A DNA stretch of 64,000 nt from Bradysia coprophila. Taxonomy: Eukaryota > Arthropoda > Insecta > Diptera > Sciaridae. A program made the translations under genes and the position numbers. The notes beneath the pieces were generated by a model that was not told the origin of the DNA, did not search any database, and saw only the letters and a program-made list of their open reading frames with translations. This document shows, piece after piece, positions 36,261 through 47,799 of this stretch (positions are counted from its first letter, which is position 1; each line of letters starts with the position of its first letter). The stretch spans positions 952,990 through 1,016,989 of the forward strand of contig NW_023503423.1 in the NCBI RefSeq assembly GCF_014529535.1, written 5' to 3'.

Positions 36261-39200
36261 ATGAGTGAATTAAATTCTCATGTGTGCTTCGATGCTCTGG
36301 CTACACTACAAAATATTCAGAATATCGAACATTGTGCGTAATGTGATGTGATTTCCATTTTAGAATTTTCTTTTTTGTTCGAATTCAGTTTTTCCGTTTT
36401 GATTTTCTAACAAAACAAAAGCGAAAAAAAAGGAAAATTAATTTTCGATTTCAACCTAAGACCAAATTGCTCATGCAAATTATTGTATTTCTTATCATAC
36501 AGGCTGTAATTTTTGTGGCGGTTCTCATACAATTCAAGATTGTCCGGAATTATCCAAAGGAGAACATGTAAGTTATAACTTTCCATTCGTTCGACACAGT
36601 TTTATTTTTAGAGATTTCTTTTTAAATTGAACCAAAAAATTAATACTAAACGAGAAAAAGTTACACCTACTCGCTGGTGGTACTATACTCCCTACGATAG
36701 CATGAAAGATTAATTAATTAATTGAGACAAGAAATACCGAAAAGAAAATTGTTCCGTATAATAATTTCAGTTCATAAATGTGCAGTCTATCTTCGGATGT
36801 ATCAATTGCATTCAAGAAAATAAACAGATTTTGTATCTTATCTGCCATAACCTAGACTTTTCTTTTAGTTTGCTGAAGAAAATATACTTTCGAAAATAAA
36901 TTTATCTTCCTAATATGTATATATACTGAGTGTGTGTATATGCATTCAAATGAACACATTCGTATTGCAAATAAGAGAAACAAAAATGTGTATATATATA
37001 CCACTCCAGGCTGGTGTGTATATATATATATTCGGTTTTTTTATTGGGTTAGATAGAACGAAGCAATAAAATTTTAATTAATTTATTCGTTCTTCATAAA
37101 CAAGGAAAGAGAAAATATTTTCTTTTCATTTTTCATTTTGTAAACAATCGTTTTTCGATCCTAATCCATTCACGGCTAATCATCATCATTGTTATCGGCA
37201 GCAACGGCAGTTGCATTATGACCTCTGCATTGAGTATGGTTTCCACTCAACGAAACATACTTCGTGAGACAGCGAGCTGTCAAATAAACAAAGCAAAAAT
37301 TGAACAAGAAAAGACCGGCTAAAGCCTGGTGAGGTCTTTTTTCTAATTTCTGTTTGGAACTACCAACTGCCAACTATTGGACCTACCAAAACTACCACAT
37401 TTTCGAATTGCAATGTTAACTGTGAGCTATCGGTGATCAGATAACAAATAATTATTATTTGCCTGGTGTCGATATGCTCATGGTGGCTTTGCAATTTTGA
37501 ATATCAATCCATCTCGCAACTACCAACTACCAAAGCTACCAACTACCAAATTTTCGATTTATAAATAGGCGAGCATGTAGAATAATTTCGTCAGTCGGTG
37601 CGTAGTTCTCGAATAGTAAAGATCTCTTCCCCAAAAATTACGTTTGGTAGTCAATTATAGCCTTGGTGGTCCAACTACCAACTACCAAATTTTCGAATTG
37701 CAATGTTAACTGTGAGCAATCGGTGATCAGATAACAAATAATTATTATTTGCCTGGTGTTGATATGCTCATGGTGGCTTTGCAATTTTCAATGTCAATCC
37801 AGCTCGCAACTACCAACTACCAAAGCTACCAACTACCAAATTTTCGATTTATAAATAGGCGAGCATGTAGAATAATTTCGTCAGTCGGTGCGTAGTTCTC
37901 GAATAGTAAACATCTCTTCCCCAAAAATTACGTTTGGTAGTCAATTATAGCCTTGGTAGTCCAACTACCAACTACCAAATTTTCGAATTGCAATGTTAAC
38001 TGTGAGCTATCGGTGATCAGATAACAAATAATTATTATTTGCCTGGTGTCGATATGCTCATGGTGGCTTTGCAATTTTGAATGTTAATCCAGCTCGAAAC
38101 TACCAACTACCAAAGCTACCAACTACCAAATTTTCGATTTATAAATAGGCGAGCATGTAGAATAATTTCGTCAGTCGGTGCGTAGTTCTCGAATAGTAAA
38201 CATCTCTTCCCCAAAAATTACGTTTGGTAGTCAATTATAGCCTTGGTAGTCCAACTACCAACTACCAAATTTTCGAATTGCAATGTTAACTGTGAGCTAT
38301 CGGTGATCAGATAACAAATAATTATTATTTGCCTGGTGTCGATATGCTCATGGTGGCTTTGCAATTTTGAATGTTAATCCAGCTCGAAACTACCAACTAC
38401 CAAAGCTACCAACTACCAAATTTTCGATTTATAAATAGGCGAGCATGTAGAATAATTTCGTCAGTCGGTGCGTAGTTCTCGAATAGTAAACATCTCTTCC
38501 CCAAAAATTACGTTTGGTAGTCAATTATAGCCTTGGTAGTCCAACTACCAACTACCAAATTTTCGAATTGCAATGTTAACTGTGAGCTATCGGTGATCAG
38601 ATAACAAATAATTATTATTTGCCTGGTGTCGATATGCTCATGGTGGCTTTGCAATTTTGAATGTTAATCCATCTCGCAACTACCAACTACCAAAGCTACC
38701 GACTACCAAATTTCCGATTTATAAATAGCCGAGCATGTAGAATAATTTCGTCAGTCGGTGCGTAGTTCTCGAATAGTAAAGATCTCTTCCCCAAAAATTA
38801 CGTTTGGTAGTCAATTATAGCCTTGGTAGTCCAACTACCAACTACCAAATTTTCGAATTGCAATGTTAACTGTGAGCTATCGGTGATCAGATAACAAATA
38901 ATTATTATTTGCCTGGTGTCGATATGCTCATGGTGGCTTTGCATTTTTGAATGTTAATCCAGCTCGAAACTACCAACCACCAAAAATACCAACTACCGAC
39001 TGAGAGCTACCAAAACTACCAAATTTGTAGAACAGACAGACGGACAGACAGACAGACGGACAGACAGACAGACAAACCGGCCATAATAGGGTATTTTTGC
39101 TAGAAGAAAAAAGACCTAAAAAGTTCAACTCTGCCTCTCACACGGAGTACTTTTTTGGTAAGTGGAAAACAAGCATTACTGTTCCATAGCAAATGTATGT

Positions 39201-42200
39201 TAAAACAAATGACAGACAAGGAAGAAAATGCGGTATCCTGCTAACCGCGTTACCGGAAAATATTTTCGCCAATAATTTGGTTACCGGAAAATCGTTCCTT
39301 CGCCAAACAAACGAAACATTGTTGTCATGTCTTGGATATAAATTTCGGAATTTTCTCGTAACTTAGGCTCTCAGCATGAAAAGTTGTATACGCATCTGTT
39401 GGGGACGGTTTTTTTTAGGCACTTTGGCTTGTCCGCCTCACTTTGTTCGGCAGAGAAAATCACCGAAATCGGGAAGTCCGTTTTCGTTTCTGATTACCAA
39501 GATATTTGAAAGCCAATGACGAGCGAGGAAAGAATGCGGTATCGTGGTAATCTCGTTACCGCGAAATATTTTCGCGGAAAATTTGGTTACCTGGAAACGC
39601 CGGGAAATGTATGCATCGGGAAAACGTTTTATGTTTTTCGTTACCGGGACATTTTGACTCAGTTACCTTACAGAGAAAGCATTAATTCCATGTCCGGCGA
39701 TTGAAGCGAAAGTATGTATGTCAAACAAAAGGTAACCCACTGAAACGAATCAGTGTACCCCAGAAATACGAACTATTTAGGTAAAATCGAAGGTAGAAAC
39801 ACCGAAAATGATACAAATCTTCAGCAGGACCACAACACTGCTTCTACCATGTAGCCAGTTTCGTTTGTAAAGACAGATGTTGTCATTGGATGAGTCAAAA
39901 CATACGATACACGCAATTCTAAGCGGTGGCTCTTATCACAAAAGTCTCCCAATTCAACACTTGTCAATTCAACGTTCATGCTAGGAGCAGTGCGGTGGCT
40001 GTGGAGGGACACATAATGTAAAGGACTCAATTTTTGAAACAGTTACAGTGTATGTGCCACATACGACACTGACGGGATCACGGCAGAGTAAAATAAACCA
40101 GGCAGGAGCGGTTAATTTTCGAAACGTCAAATACCTAATACACTGTATGAAAATGAACTCAAATGAACACTGACGTAAATTGAAAAATTTTATTCGCAAA
40201 AAATGTAGGGCTACTAGATTATTCAGGTCCCTAGTCAAAGAAGCGCTCCTGCCTGGGTTACTTTTACTCTGTCGTAACGGGATTGATAGGACATTTTTTA
40301 GAGTAAAGTTCTGATAGGCTAAGAGCTTTTTCCAGTTGAAACTAATGCCACAGAATCTTCAAATCTTCGACCTCTGTTGTTGACTTCCACCGGACTCGAC
40401 AGATAGATTTTGATTTTTATTTTCGCAACTTGATTCAAGTCATCAACGGTAGACAGAGTCAGAGTAAACTAAAGCGGATGTTGATCTTTAGATTTAATTA
40501 ATGGGCTCATCAATCAACTCACCACTGTTATGTCATTTACAGATTTTTGACAACTGCCTGCAAGACTTATCAAGATCATCCGTTCCCAGCGGACTGCACG
40601 TAATCGAACATAATGTGCCATGTGTCATCACTTCGCAAAAATTCGCAAAGGGTTCACGATTCGGACCGTTGCTGGCGAAAAAATCCTATATTCCCATCGA
40701 GAATCTACGATTTCCTCTCATCATATTCGGCAACATCATACCCGATCTGAACATACCGGAATTGGAGGAATTGTTCAAAGTCAGAAATGTTTACTTGGAC
40801 ACGACCAACGAAAATGAATGCAATTGGATGGTGCATGTGAATCCAGCCGAGTATCTAAATGAACAGAATCTAATAGCCTATCAGGTCTGTGATGTGAAAT
40901 GGTCGGGCTGTGTTGCCATCGGAACGAATCTAAACGAAATTTCTTTTCAGGAGGATAATCAGATCTATTTCACTGCCATCCATGACATTGAAGTCGGAGA
41001 CATTTTAAAGGTATGGTATGCGCCGAGTTACGCAGCCAAAATGTGCATACCACTTCTGCAGCCGAGTCAATACGAAATTGTGAACAACATTTTGCGGCAA
41101 GTTTCGATCGATCACAGCAGCTTGAAAGTGGAACCGGATGATGAATCATTCAACTGCGAGCCAGTGTATTACAATAACATCCATCACAGTACGGACGTCT
41201 CACTACCGCCGATTCAAAGTATATTCACTGCACAAGGAACATTTCCGAAGACGGAATATCTAACACCAGATCTTCACACGTACAACAATCATTTGGATAT
41301 TGCTTACGATCCGGCGACCATCCATTCGGACGTATTGGATATATCAATGACAAATTCCGACGTGCATGAATCCTTCAACACAACGCCAACGCATTCAACC
41401 GAATTCAATAACAACATTGAAATGAAACCATTGGATGTCAGTGAACCGGCTGGTGGTGAAGCAAAGATAAAGAAAGACACGCAAACCAAAAAGAAAAATT
41501 ATCAATGCCAATTCTGCGACAAAAGCTACGCCACGATGACAAACATCTACAAACATATGCGGACACACGATCTGTACTTGTGCAGCCTGTGCATGAGAAC
41601 TTTTCATGAGGAAAGCGAAATCAAGCAGCATAATTGCGGCACGACTGGCATCAAGAAGCCACAGTGTATGGTTTGCTTTAAATATCTGTCGAATGCTTGG
41701 TCGCTGACACGACACATGAAAATTCATCCGAAAATGCGTGGAAATGAGTGGTAATTCTAGTTCGCTTTTAGACCACAGTCCACGTGCATATCAGTCTAAG
41801 AAGGAATATCCTATTTGTCAATTTTCTCACAAAGTTATACCACTCCACATGGTCCACCATCGTTCCCAGTTCTAGAACTTTAGGATTTTGAAGGATTTCT
41901 GAGGTTTTTTTGGGTACCCTTCTGGACATTTGGTGTTATTGAGGTATTAGCATAGTGGTTCTTCCCAAAATTCCAGCACCCTACATGGTCCACCATCGTT
42001 CCCAGTTCTAGATCTTTAGGATTTTGAAAGATTTTTGAGGTTTTTTTAAGTTACCTTCTGAACATTTGGTATTATTGAGGTATTAGCATAGTGGTTCCCG
42101 AAATTCCAGCACCCTACATGGTCCACCAGTTCCAGTTCTGGAACTTCAGGATTTTGATGAATTTTCAGAATTTTTTTTTGGGTTCCCTTCCGGAAATTTG

Positions 42201-45200
42201 GTATTATTGAGGTATTAGCATAGTGGTTCCCAAAATTTCAGCATCCTACATGGTCCACCATCGTTCCCAGTTCTAGATCTTTAGGATTTTGAAAGATTTT
42301 TGAGGTTTTTTAAGTTACCTTCTGGACATTTGGTATTATTGAGGTATTAGCATAGTGGTTCCCAAAATTCCAGCATCCTACATGGTCCACCATCGTTCCC
42401 AGTTCTAGATCTTTAGGATTTTGAAAGATTTTTGAGGTTTTTTAAGTTACCTTCTGGACATTTGGTATTATTGAGGTATTAGCATGTTGGTTCTTAAAAT
42501 TCCAGCATCCTACATGGTCCACCATCGTTCCCAGTTCTAGATCTTTAGGATTTTGAAAGATTTTTGAGGTTTTTTTTGGGTTCCCCACTGGACATTTGGT
42601 GTTATTGAGGTAGTAGCATAGTGGTTCCCAAAATTCCAGCACCCTACACCAGTGCCAACTGGTCCACCAGTTCCAGTTCTGGAACTTCAGGATTTTGATG
42701 AATTTTCAGAATTTTTTTTGGGTTCCCTTCCCGACTTTCGGTATTATGGTGGTGGAAGTAGGTTGGTTCCTAAGGAATCTTAATCAATTTAGGGCTCCAA
42801 GTGATTTTTGATAATTTTCCTATTAATTGAAAGGCACTTCGGTCTATTATTCGTAGTTGCGCAATCACTTACGCAATAGGTTTTCAGATCGTACGGTGCT
42901 CAGTCGTAGCAAACGTTCCGACTGTTGTGAGGAAATGTTTTTTTTTGTTTGTTTGCTAAAGATCAAAGATTTATTTATTTTGACATCACACCTTCAGCAT
43001 TAAAAAGAACTGATATGAGCGGAGGCTGTGGCTGTGTAATTTATTCGCCCAACCAACCGTTCCGTTTTTTCTAATCCCCTCGTAGCAATAAAAATCCAGC
43101 GATTCCATCCTTGGAGGCTGAATTGTTCGAACAAAGTTCGTTGCTGAGCGACGACGTGACAAACGAGTTGGGATCAATTATGGAAAGTGCCGACGACGAT
43201 TATTCCAATCCGAAAGTGAATAAACGTTTTCAGTGTATCGTCTGCTTGAAAAAGTTCAAAAACTACGAACTACTGCAGAAGCACCTGAAGGATGTGCACA
43301 CAGGTGTGTTTGTCGGGCTTTTGCAATTTATCAGTCAACCAAAAGTTTCAATTTCATCCTTTTCAGTGAAAACTTTTAAAATCAAAAAAAGTACGGCAGG
43401 CACGGACGCCGAAACAACGACATCGTCGCCAAACAAATCCAGCAATGCCGATACCAATTCGCACAGTAGTCTGCCCGTTAAGCAAAGCATTGCTATTGCA
43501 TTGGCGTCAAAGTTAAACAAGAAAAACACAACATCGCATTCGGGCAACGATGTCGAATTGCCGCGATTAATTCCAATAGCTTCAGAACCGACAGGCGATC
43601 CATTTAAGGAGCAATTTATCAGCGAATCTCTGCATCCGGTTCTGGCTTCACTGGATGGCGACCATTTTATGCCGAACAGCGATTTATTGTTGGACACTTC
43701 GAATATTGTGGAAGATGTGGAAGAGAGCATTTTGGCTAGTGCAGTGGTGAGTTTTCAATTTCTGTTCATTATGTGGAATTAATTTCATGTTCACGTTGCT
43801 CGTTAGGGTTCACGATTTGCCATTTATGGCTTAGTATCACGATATCGAAGATGAATTGTGGAAATTAGGTTTTGACAATTTTTGAAAGCACAGTAGGATG
43901 GGTCGATTTTACCTATACTTGCTCGGACATTTGTGTTTCTCCAAAGCTCCGACAATTCGGCTTTCGATTCTGTTGATTTAATGGCAATAGATGGACTAAC
44001 CGATAAGTCTGTCTATCAACTGCTATAATCCAAGTTTCATATTCTATAATTAATGGTGTGAAGTCAGTGTCAACTAATGAGTGATTTACAGGATAAACGT
44101 TAACGGGAAGGGTGTCTCGAACATTATCTTCGGTTGGATGAAGTTCGATAAAATTCAGTTTTGATTCCGTTATTCGGGCTTCAGCTGTCACTTCTGAAAC
44201 AGGTTCTACAGCTGGAACTGGTTCTGCAGCTGTAACAACTGACATTGGTTCTACAGCTGTCATAACTAAAATTGGTTCTACAGCTCTAGATTCTACCGAC
44301 TCCAAAAAACCTATTTTCAGACTGTAGCCTGAAACAATTTCATGTGGCACGTGTGGCACTAACGCCAGATTTCCGAAAAGCCCTCATTTAATGAAATCAG
44401 TTTCGATTTGTCGGGGGGAGGTTAGGTCAAAGTTAAAGAGGAGCCATTTTTTGTTCTTCCACGAAATGTTTATGCTTGATGAAAGCCTGATCAGGAATTT
44501 TCGCAAAATTTTGTCTCGTTCAGGAGATATTCGAATTTATGTAACTCGAGCGGATTGATACAAGGAACTGCACCAATTTGTCCCAAAACTACATTCAACT
44601 ACCTTTCTAATGGACACCCCTAACGACGTTTTACGATTCATGAACCTGGAGAAACTTTTCCATAGGAAACGTGCAAGTTTTCGATTTTTTGCTCACATCC
44701 CACCAGCCACACAAGCGTCAATGAATTTTTAGCCCCGTACGAAGTACGAAGGGGCTTATAGGATTACGATGCCGTGTGTAATTGATGGAATTCGAAGCAG
44801 ACGGTAAGGGCAAAGTGTTTGCCTATGTTCATAGATGACGAATCCGCAATAAAAATTTGGTCCGTCTGTCCGTCTGTCCGTCACGTCGATATCTTGAGTA
44901 AATCAAATCCGATTTCAAAATTTTTTTTTCCCTGAAAGATAGTCAAAATAGTGAGGCTAAGTTCGAAGATGGGCATATTCGGGTCGGTCCTTCGTGAGTT
45001 AGGGCCACCTAAGTGATTTAAGGTCTTTTGGTGATATTTATGGCAAAATAAACGATGGAAATGTAAATGACACGGCAAATGATAGGTATTGTCAATACCA
45101 ATCCAGGAAAAAAAAGTTTTTTAAAATCGGGTGAGTGGACCGTGAGTTAGGGCCTTAGAAGTGAAAAGCTACTAGGGCCCTATGTGTATTTTACATATAA

Positions 45201-47535
45201 CTCAAGTAAATTTAATCCGTTTTTCGTAATTTTTGTTTCATTTGGAAGGTAATCAAAGGCCGAATAGAATGTTGTTGAAAAAAAATTAAATTTGGGTCCT
45301 TGGACTAAGGCCGCTACTAGGGCCCTATGTGTATTTTACATATACCTCGAGCAAATTTCATCCGTTTTTCGTAATTTTTGTTTCATTTGGAAGGTAATCG
45401 AACGCCGAATAGAAAGTTGTTGAAAAAAATAATAAATTTGGGTCCTTGGACTAAGGCCACTACTAGGGCCCTATGTGTATTTTACATAGAACTCGAGTAA
45501 ATTTCATTCGTTTTTCGTAATTTTTGTGTCATTTGGAAGGTAATCGAACGCCGAATAGAAAGTTGTTGAAAAAAAATTAAATTTGGGTCCTTGGACTAAG
45601 GCCACTATTAGGGCCCTATGTGTATTTTACATTGAACTCGAGTAAATTTCATTCGTTTTTCGTAATTTTTGTGTCATTTGGAAGGTAATCAAAGGCCGAA
45701 TAGAATGTTGTTGAAAAAAAATTAAATTTGGGTCCTCGGACTAAGGCCGCTACTAGGGCCCTATGTGTATTTTACATACAACTCGAGTAAATTTCATCCG
45801 TTTTTCGTAATTTTTGTTTCATTTGAAAGATAATCGAACACCGAATAGAATGTTGTTGAAAAAAAAATTAAATTTGGGTCCTTGGACTAAGGCCGTTACT
45901 AGGGCCCTATGTGTATTTTACATATAACTCGAGCAAATTTCATCCGTTTTTCGTAATTTTTGTTTCATTTGGAAGGTAATCAAAGGCCGAATAGAATGTA
46001 GTTGAAAAAAAATTAAATTTGGGTCCTCGGACTAAGGCCGCTACTAGGGCCCTATGTGTATTTTACATATAACTCGAGCAAATTTCATACGTTTTTCGTA
46101 TTTTTTGTTTCATTTGGAAGGTAATCAAAGGCCGAATAGAATGTAGTTGAAAAAAAAATAAATTTGGATCCTCGGACTGAGGCCGATACTAGGCCTATGT
46201 GTATTTATACTCAATAAATTAAAATTTTAGGGCTATTTGAAAGTTTTGTTTTATTTGAAAGGAACGTCGTACGGGGCTTCGTAATTGCGCTATGCGCAAT
46301 TTCTAAGATGTACACATTACATAATAATTTTACTTTAACTACTTTAACCGGCGCATAGGCTTACGGTCAAAGTAGGGTGACAGACGCACTAGGGTCACGT
46401 ACGCAATAGATATACGGGTTTGTACGGGGCTCAGTCGCAGCAAACGCTCCGACTGTTCTGATGGCTCGTTTTGAAAGTTGTTTTGGATTCTGAGGACGAA
46501 AACCTTTATACGCATAAAAAGGTCGCTGGGAAATGCGTCCGATTTCGGAAGACTGTTATTCAGAGGAATACCTCAGGTGTGACAGTTTATAATTATTTGA
46601 TAAGACTGCGACTAGGATAAAAAGTCTGAAGAATGTCTTATTTTGTGTTGTACGTTTTATAGAGCTCAAAACACACACGAGACATCGGAAACGTGTTTCG
46701 ATCAAAATGAGCATTAAACGCACCCGTAGCTAGTGTAGTAGCGTGGCCAAACTATTTTTACTATTTTTTTTAAAATTATTTTTTCCAGCCTCGACCGAAC
46801 GTCAAACATCAGTGTAACGTGTGCAATAAAATGTTCAACAAGGTAAATTCTTAACATTTGAATTTAAAACTAGAGAAAGACAAACAAAAACGAAATTTAA
46901 TGTTCACATAGACCAATCAGCTGAAACGGCACAAAGAGACCCACGAGAATATCATCTACATTTGTCCATTCTGTGACAATAAAAGTGTAAAAACGAAAAA
47001 GACTATACTGAAGCATTTAAAAACCAGTCATCCGGAGCATCAAAGCGATGCTTGGAACAGCACCGATTTCATCAATAGCCTGGCCATGCGAAACTATACC
47101 GATCTGAATGCAACCGCAACAACAAAATCAAAACCAATCGACCATTCACCACTATCGATCGACGATCAACAGCACGATAGTGGAATGTCGTCACCGCAAA
47201 TCAAATATGAAGACGATCATTTACTGAACAATAAAATCAATTTAAATAATGCCACCAACAAATTGGAACGATCAAATAAGCTATCAAATAAGCTGGTAAA
47301 TGAATGTGATTCGAAAAGTGCCAAAGATTCAAAATTAAATTTAGTTTTAAGTAAGAAGAATAACATAGAATTAATGAAGGACATATACCACGCAAAGAAT
47401 ACGAATTTCGTTAACCATGACGATATATCGAAAAATCATCATTTCGGTGATCGGAATATTGTCGACGGACAATTTACGATAAGTAATTGTAACAGTGAAA
47501 CAACATCAAAACTAACCAAAATTGGTATAAGTTAA
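36261..47535 (+). CDS. PR/SET-domain C2H2 zinc-finger protein (PRDM-like), seven coding exons
   Basis: PRDM proteins are nuclear DNA-binding regulators. Exons: 36261-36333, 36503-36567, 40543-41750, 43086-43303, 43367-43746, 46789-46842, 46912-47535; phases close to 873 residues. Exons 1-2 meet at a Cys codon, giving a zinc-knuckle-like CNFCGGSHTIQDCPE as found just before PR domains of PRDM10/15-type proteins. The PR domain spans residues ~63-210 (GLHVI, NWMVHVNPAEY, EQNLIAYQV, IYFTAIHDIEVGDILKVWYA). Six C2H2 fingers follow: ~367-389 (CQFCDKSYATMTNIYKHMRTH), a degenerate second one with Cys as final ligand (CSLCMRTFHEESEIKQHNC), a third ending HMKIH, a fourth in exon 4 (CIVCLKKF..HLKDVH), and two at ~655-706 (CNVCNKMF..HKETH; CPFCDNKS..HLKTSH). 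The first exon's donor (GTGCGT) and start are less certain than the rest. The ~160-residue tail after the last finger is Asn/Ser/Lys-rich. Three long introns carry repeat arrays. Confidence 0.85.
37231..39175. mobile_element. MITE split by an insert carrying a 290-bp tandem array
   Basis: The left part of the MITE (37231-37318, GAGTATGGTTTCCACTCAAC..) and the right part (39116-39175, ..CACACGGAGTACTTTTTTGG) are 1.8 kb apart. The insert, about 37319-39115, has short inverted ends (AGGTCTTTTTTCT / AGAAAAAAGACCT). It carries ~5.5 units of a 290-bp repeat (GATATGCTCATGGTGGCTTT at 37471, 37761, 38051, 38341, 38631, 38921), rich in CTACCAACTACCAAA. A GACAGACG microsatellite (39036-39075) closes the array, as also seen in the elements at 44731, 49390 and 55043. 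It lies in intron 2 of the PRDM gene. Confidence 0.85.
39206..39600. repeat. Diverged direct repeat, ~85 bp, 300 bp apart
   Basis: 39206-39290 and 39511-39597 share AATGCGGTATC(C/G)TG.TAA.C.CGTTACC and AATATTTTCGC..TTTGGTTACC. This could be the remains of a tandem or LTR-like element. Intronic, non-coding. Confidence 0.55.
40079..40276. mobile_element. CAGGCAGGAG MITE, complete copy with 7-bp target duplication
   Basis: Termini CACGGCAGAGTAAAATAAAC..CAGGCAGGAGCG and CGCTCCTGCCTG..TTACTCTGTCGT, flanked by ACGGGAT on both sides. Related copies are at 57651-57822 and 57960-58341. Confidence 0.88.
41860..42935. repeat. ~115-145-bp tandem array in PRDM intron 3, ending in an element-terminus module
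   Basis: About seven units contain CAGTTCTAGATCTTTAGGAT, TTCTGGACATTTGGTATTAT and TCCTACATGGTCCACCATCG. These are clearly related to the six-unit array at 21163-21830. The array is followed by AGTTGCGCAA..TACGCAATAG..GTACGGTGCTCAGTCGTAGC and AAACGTTCCGACTGTT (42852-42930), the same terminal module that ends the elements at 46466, 49390 and 55043. Confidence 0.88.
43912..44400 (-). pseudogene. Unidentified open stretch with ~36-bp repeats in PRDM intron 5
   Basis: A 148-codon minus-strand frame (44359 to 43913) contains a short AVEP/VVTA repeat, caused by a ~30-36 bp unit in DNA (CAGCTGTAACAACTGACATT, CAGCTGTCATAACTAAAATT). On the plus strand at ~44345-44395 a frame reads CGTCGTNARFPKSPHLMK, reminiscent of half a C2H2 finger. 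It may be an eroded zinc-finger exon or a minisatellite that is open by chance. No function is proposed. Confidence 0.25.
44731..46466. mobile_element. Tandem-repeat-bearing element, copy A (Helentron/DINE-like)
   Basis: It begins with a palindrome AGCCCCGTACGAAGTACGAA..GGGGCT (44731-44756), then a ~120-bp unique block ending in CCGTCTGTCCGTCTGTCCGTC, then GTTCGAAGATGGGC and about seven ~145-bp units (GGGCCCTATGTGTATTTTAC at 45175, 45320, 45466, 45611, 45756, 45902, 46047). It closes with GTACGGGGCTTCGTAATTGCG, ATTGCGCAA-type palindromes and GTACGGGGCTCAGTCGCAGC..CGACTGTTCTGATGG. No coding capacity. It lies in intron 5 of the PRDM gene. Copies B and C share both ends. The class is inferred from the conserved hairpin ends and central tandem repeats, not from a transposase. 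Confidence 0.8.
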
Positions 47536-47799
47536 TTTTATTCGAAAAATTTCTTTTTTTTTATTTTATTTTCAATTTATTTTTACAAAAAATCAAATTT
47601 TTTTTTTCATTGTTTTTGTCGCGCACATGTTATATATTCTCTGCTACAAGCGAATCGATATTATACTGTAAGTTTTTGGTTAAAATAATTTATTTCTATC
47701 ACACACAGGAACAAAGAAAAAGAGAGAATAAACTCGTTCAGTCAGCCATTCACATTACAAACATGTCAAGTTACCCAATTTCCTCTAAAATGTTTTTTT

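Noticed and set aside
40501..40542. ATG at 40501 as the start of the PRDM protein
   Set aside because: TCATTTACAG immediately before 40543 is a good acceptor, the residues before it are not conserved-looking, and the upstream exon 36503-36567 joins in phase with a PRDM-type knuckle. It remains a possible alternative start.
44881..45078. 65-codon frame MPCHLHFHRLFCHKYHQ.., nearly identical at 55667-55867
   Set aside because: The duplication is explained by both lying in the same end of element copies A and C. The frame opens in repeat DNA and has no domain; conservation reflects recent copying.
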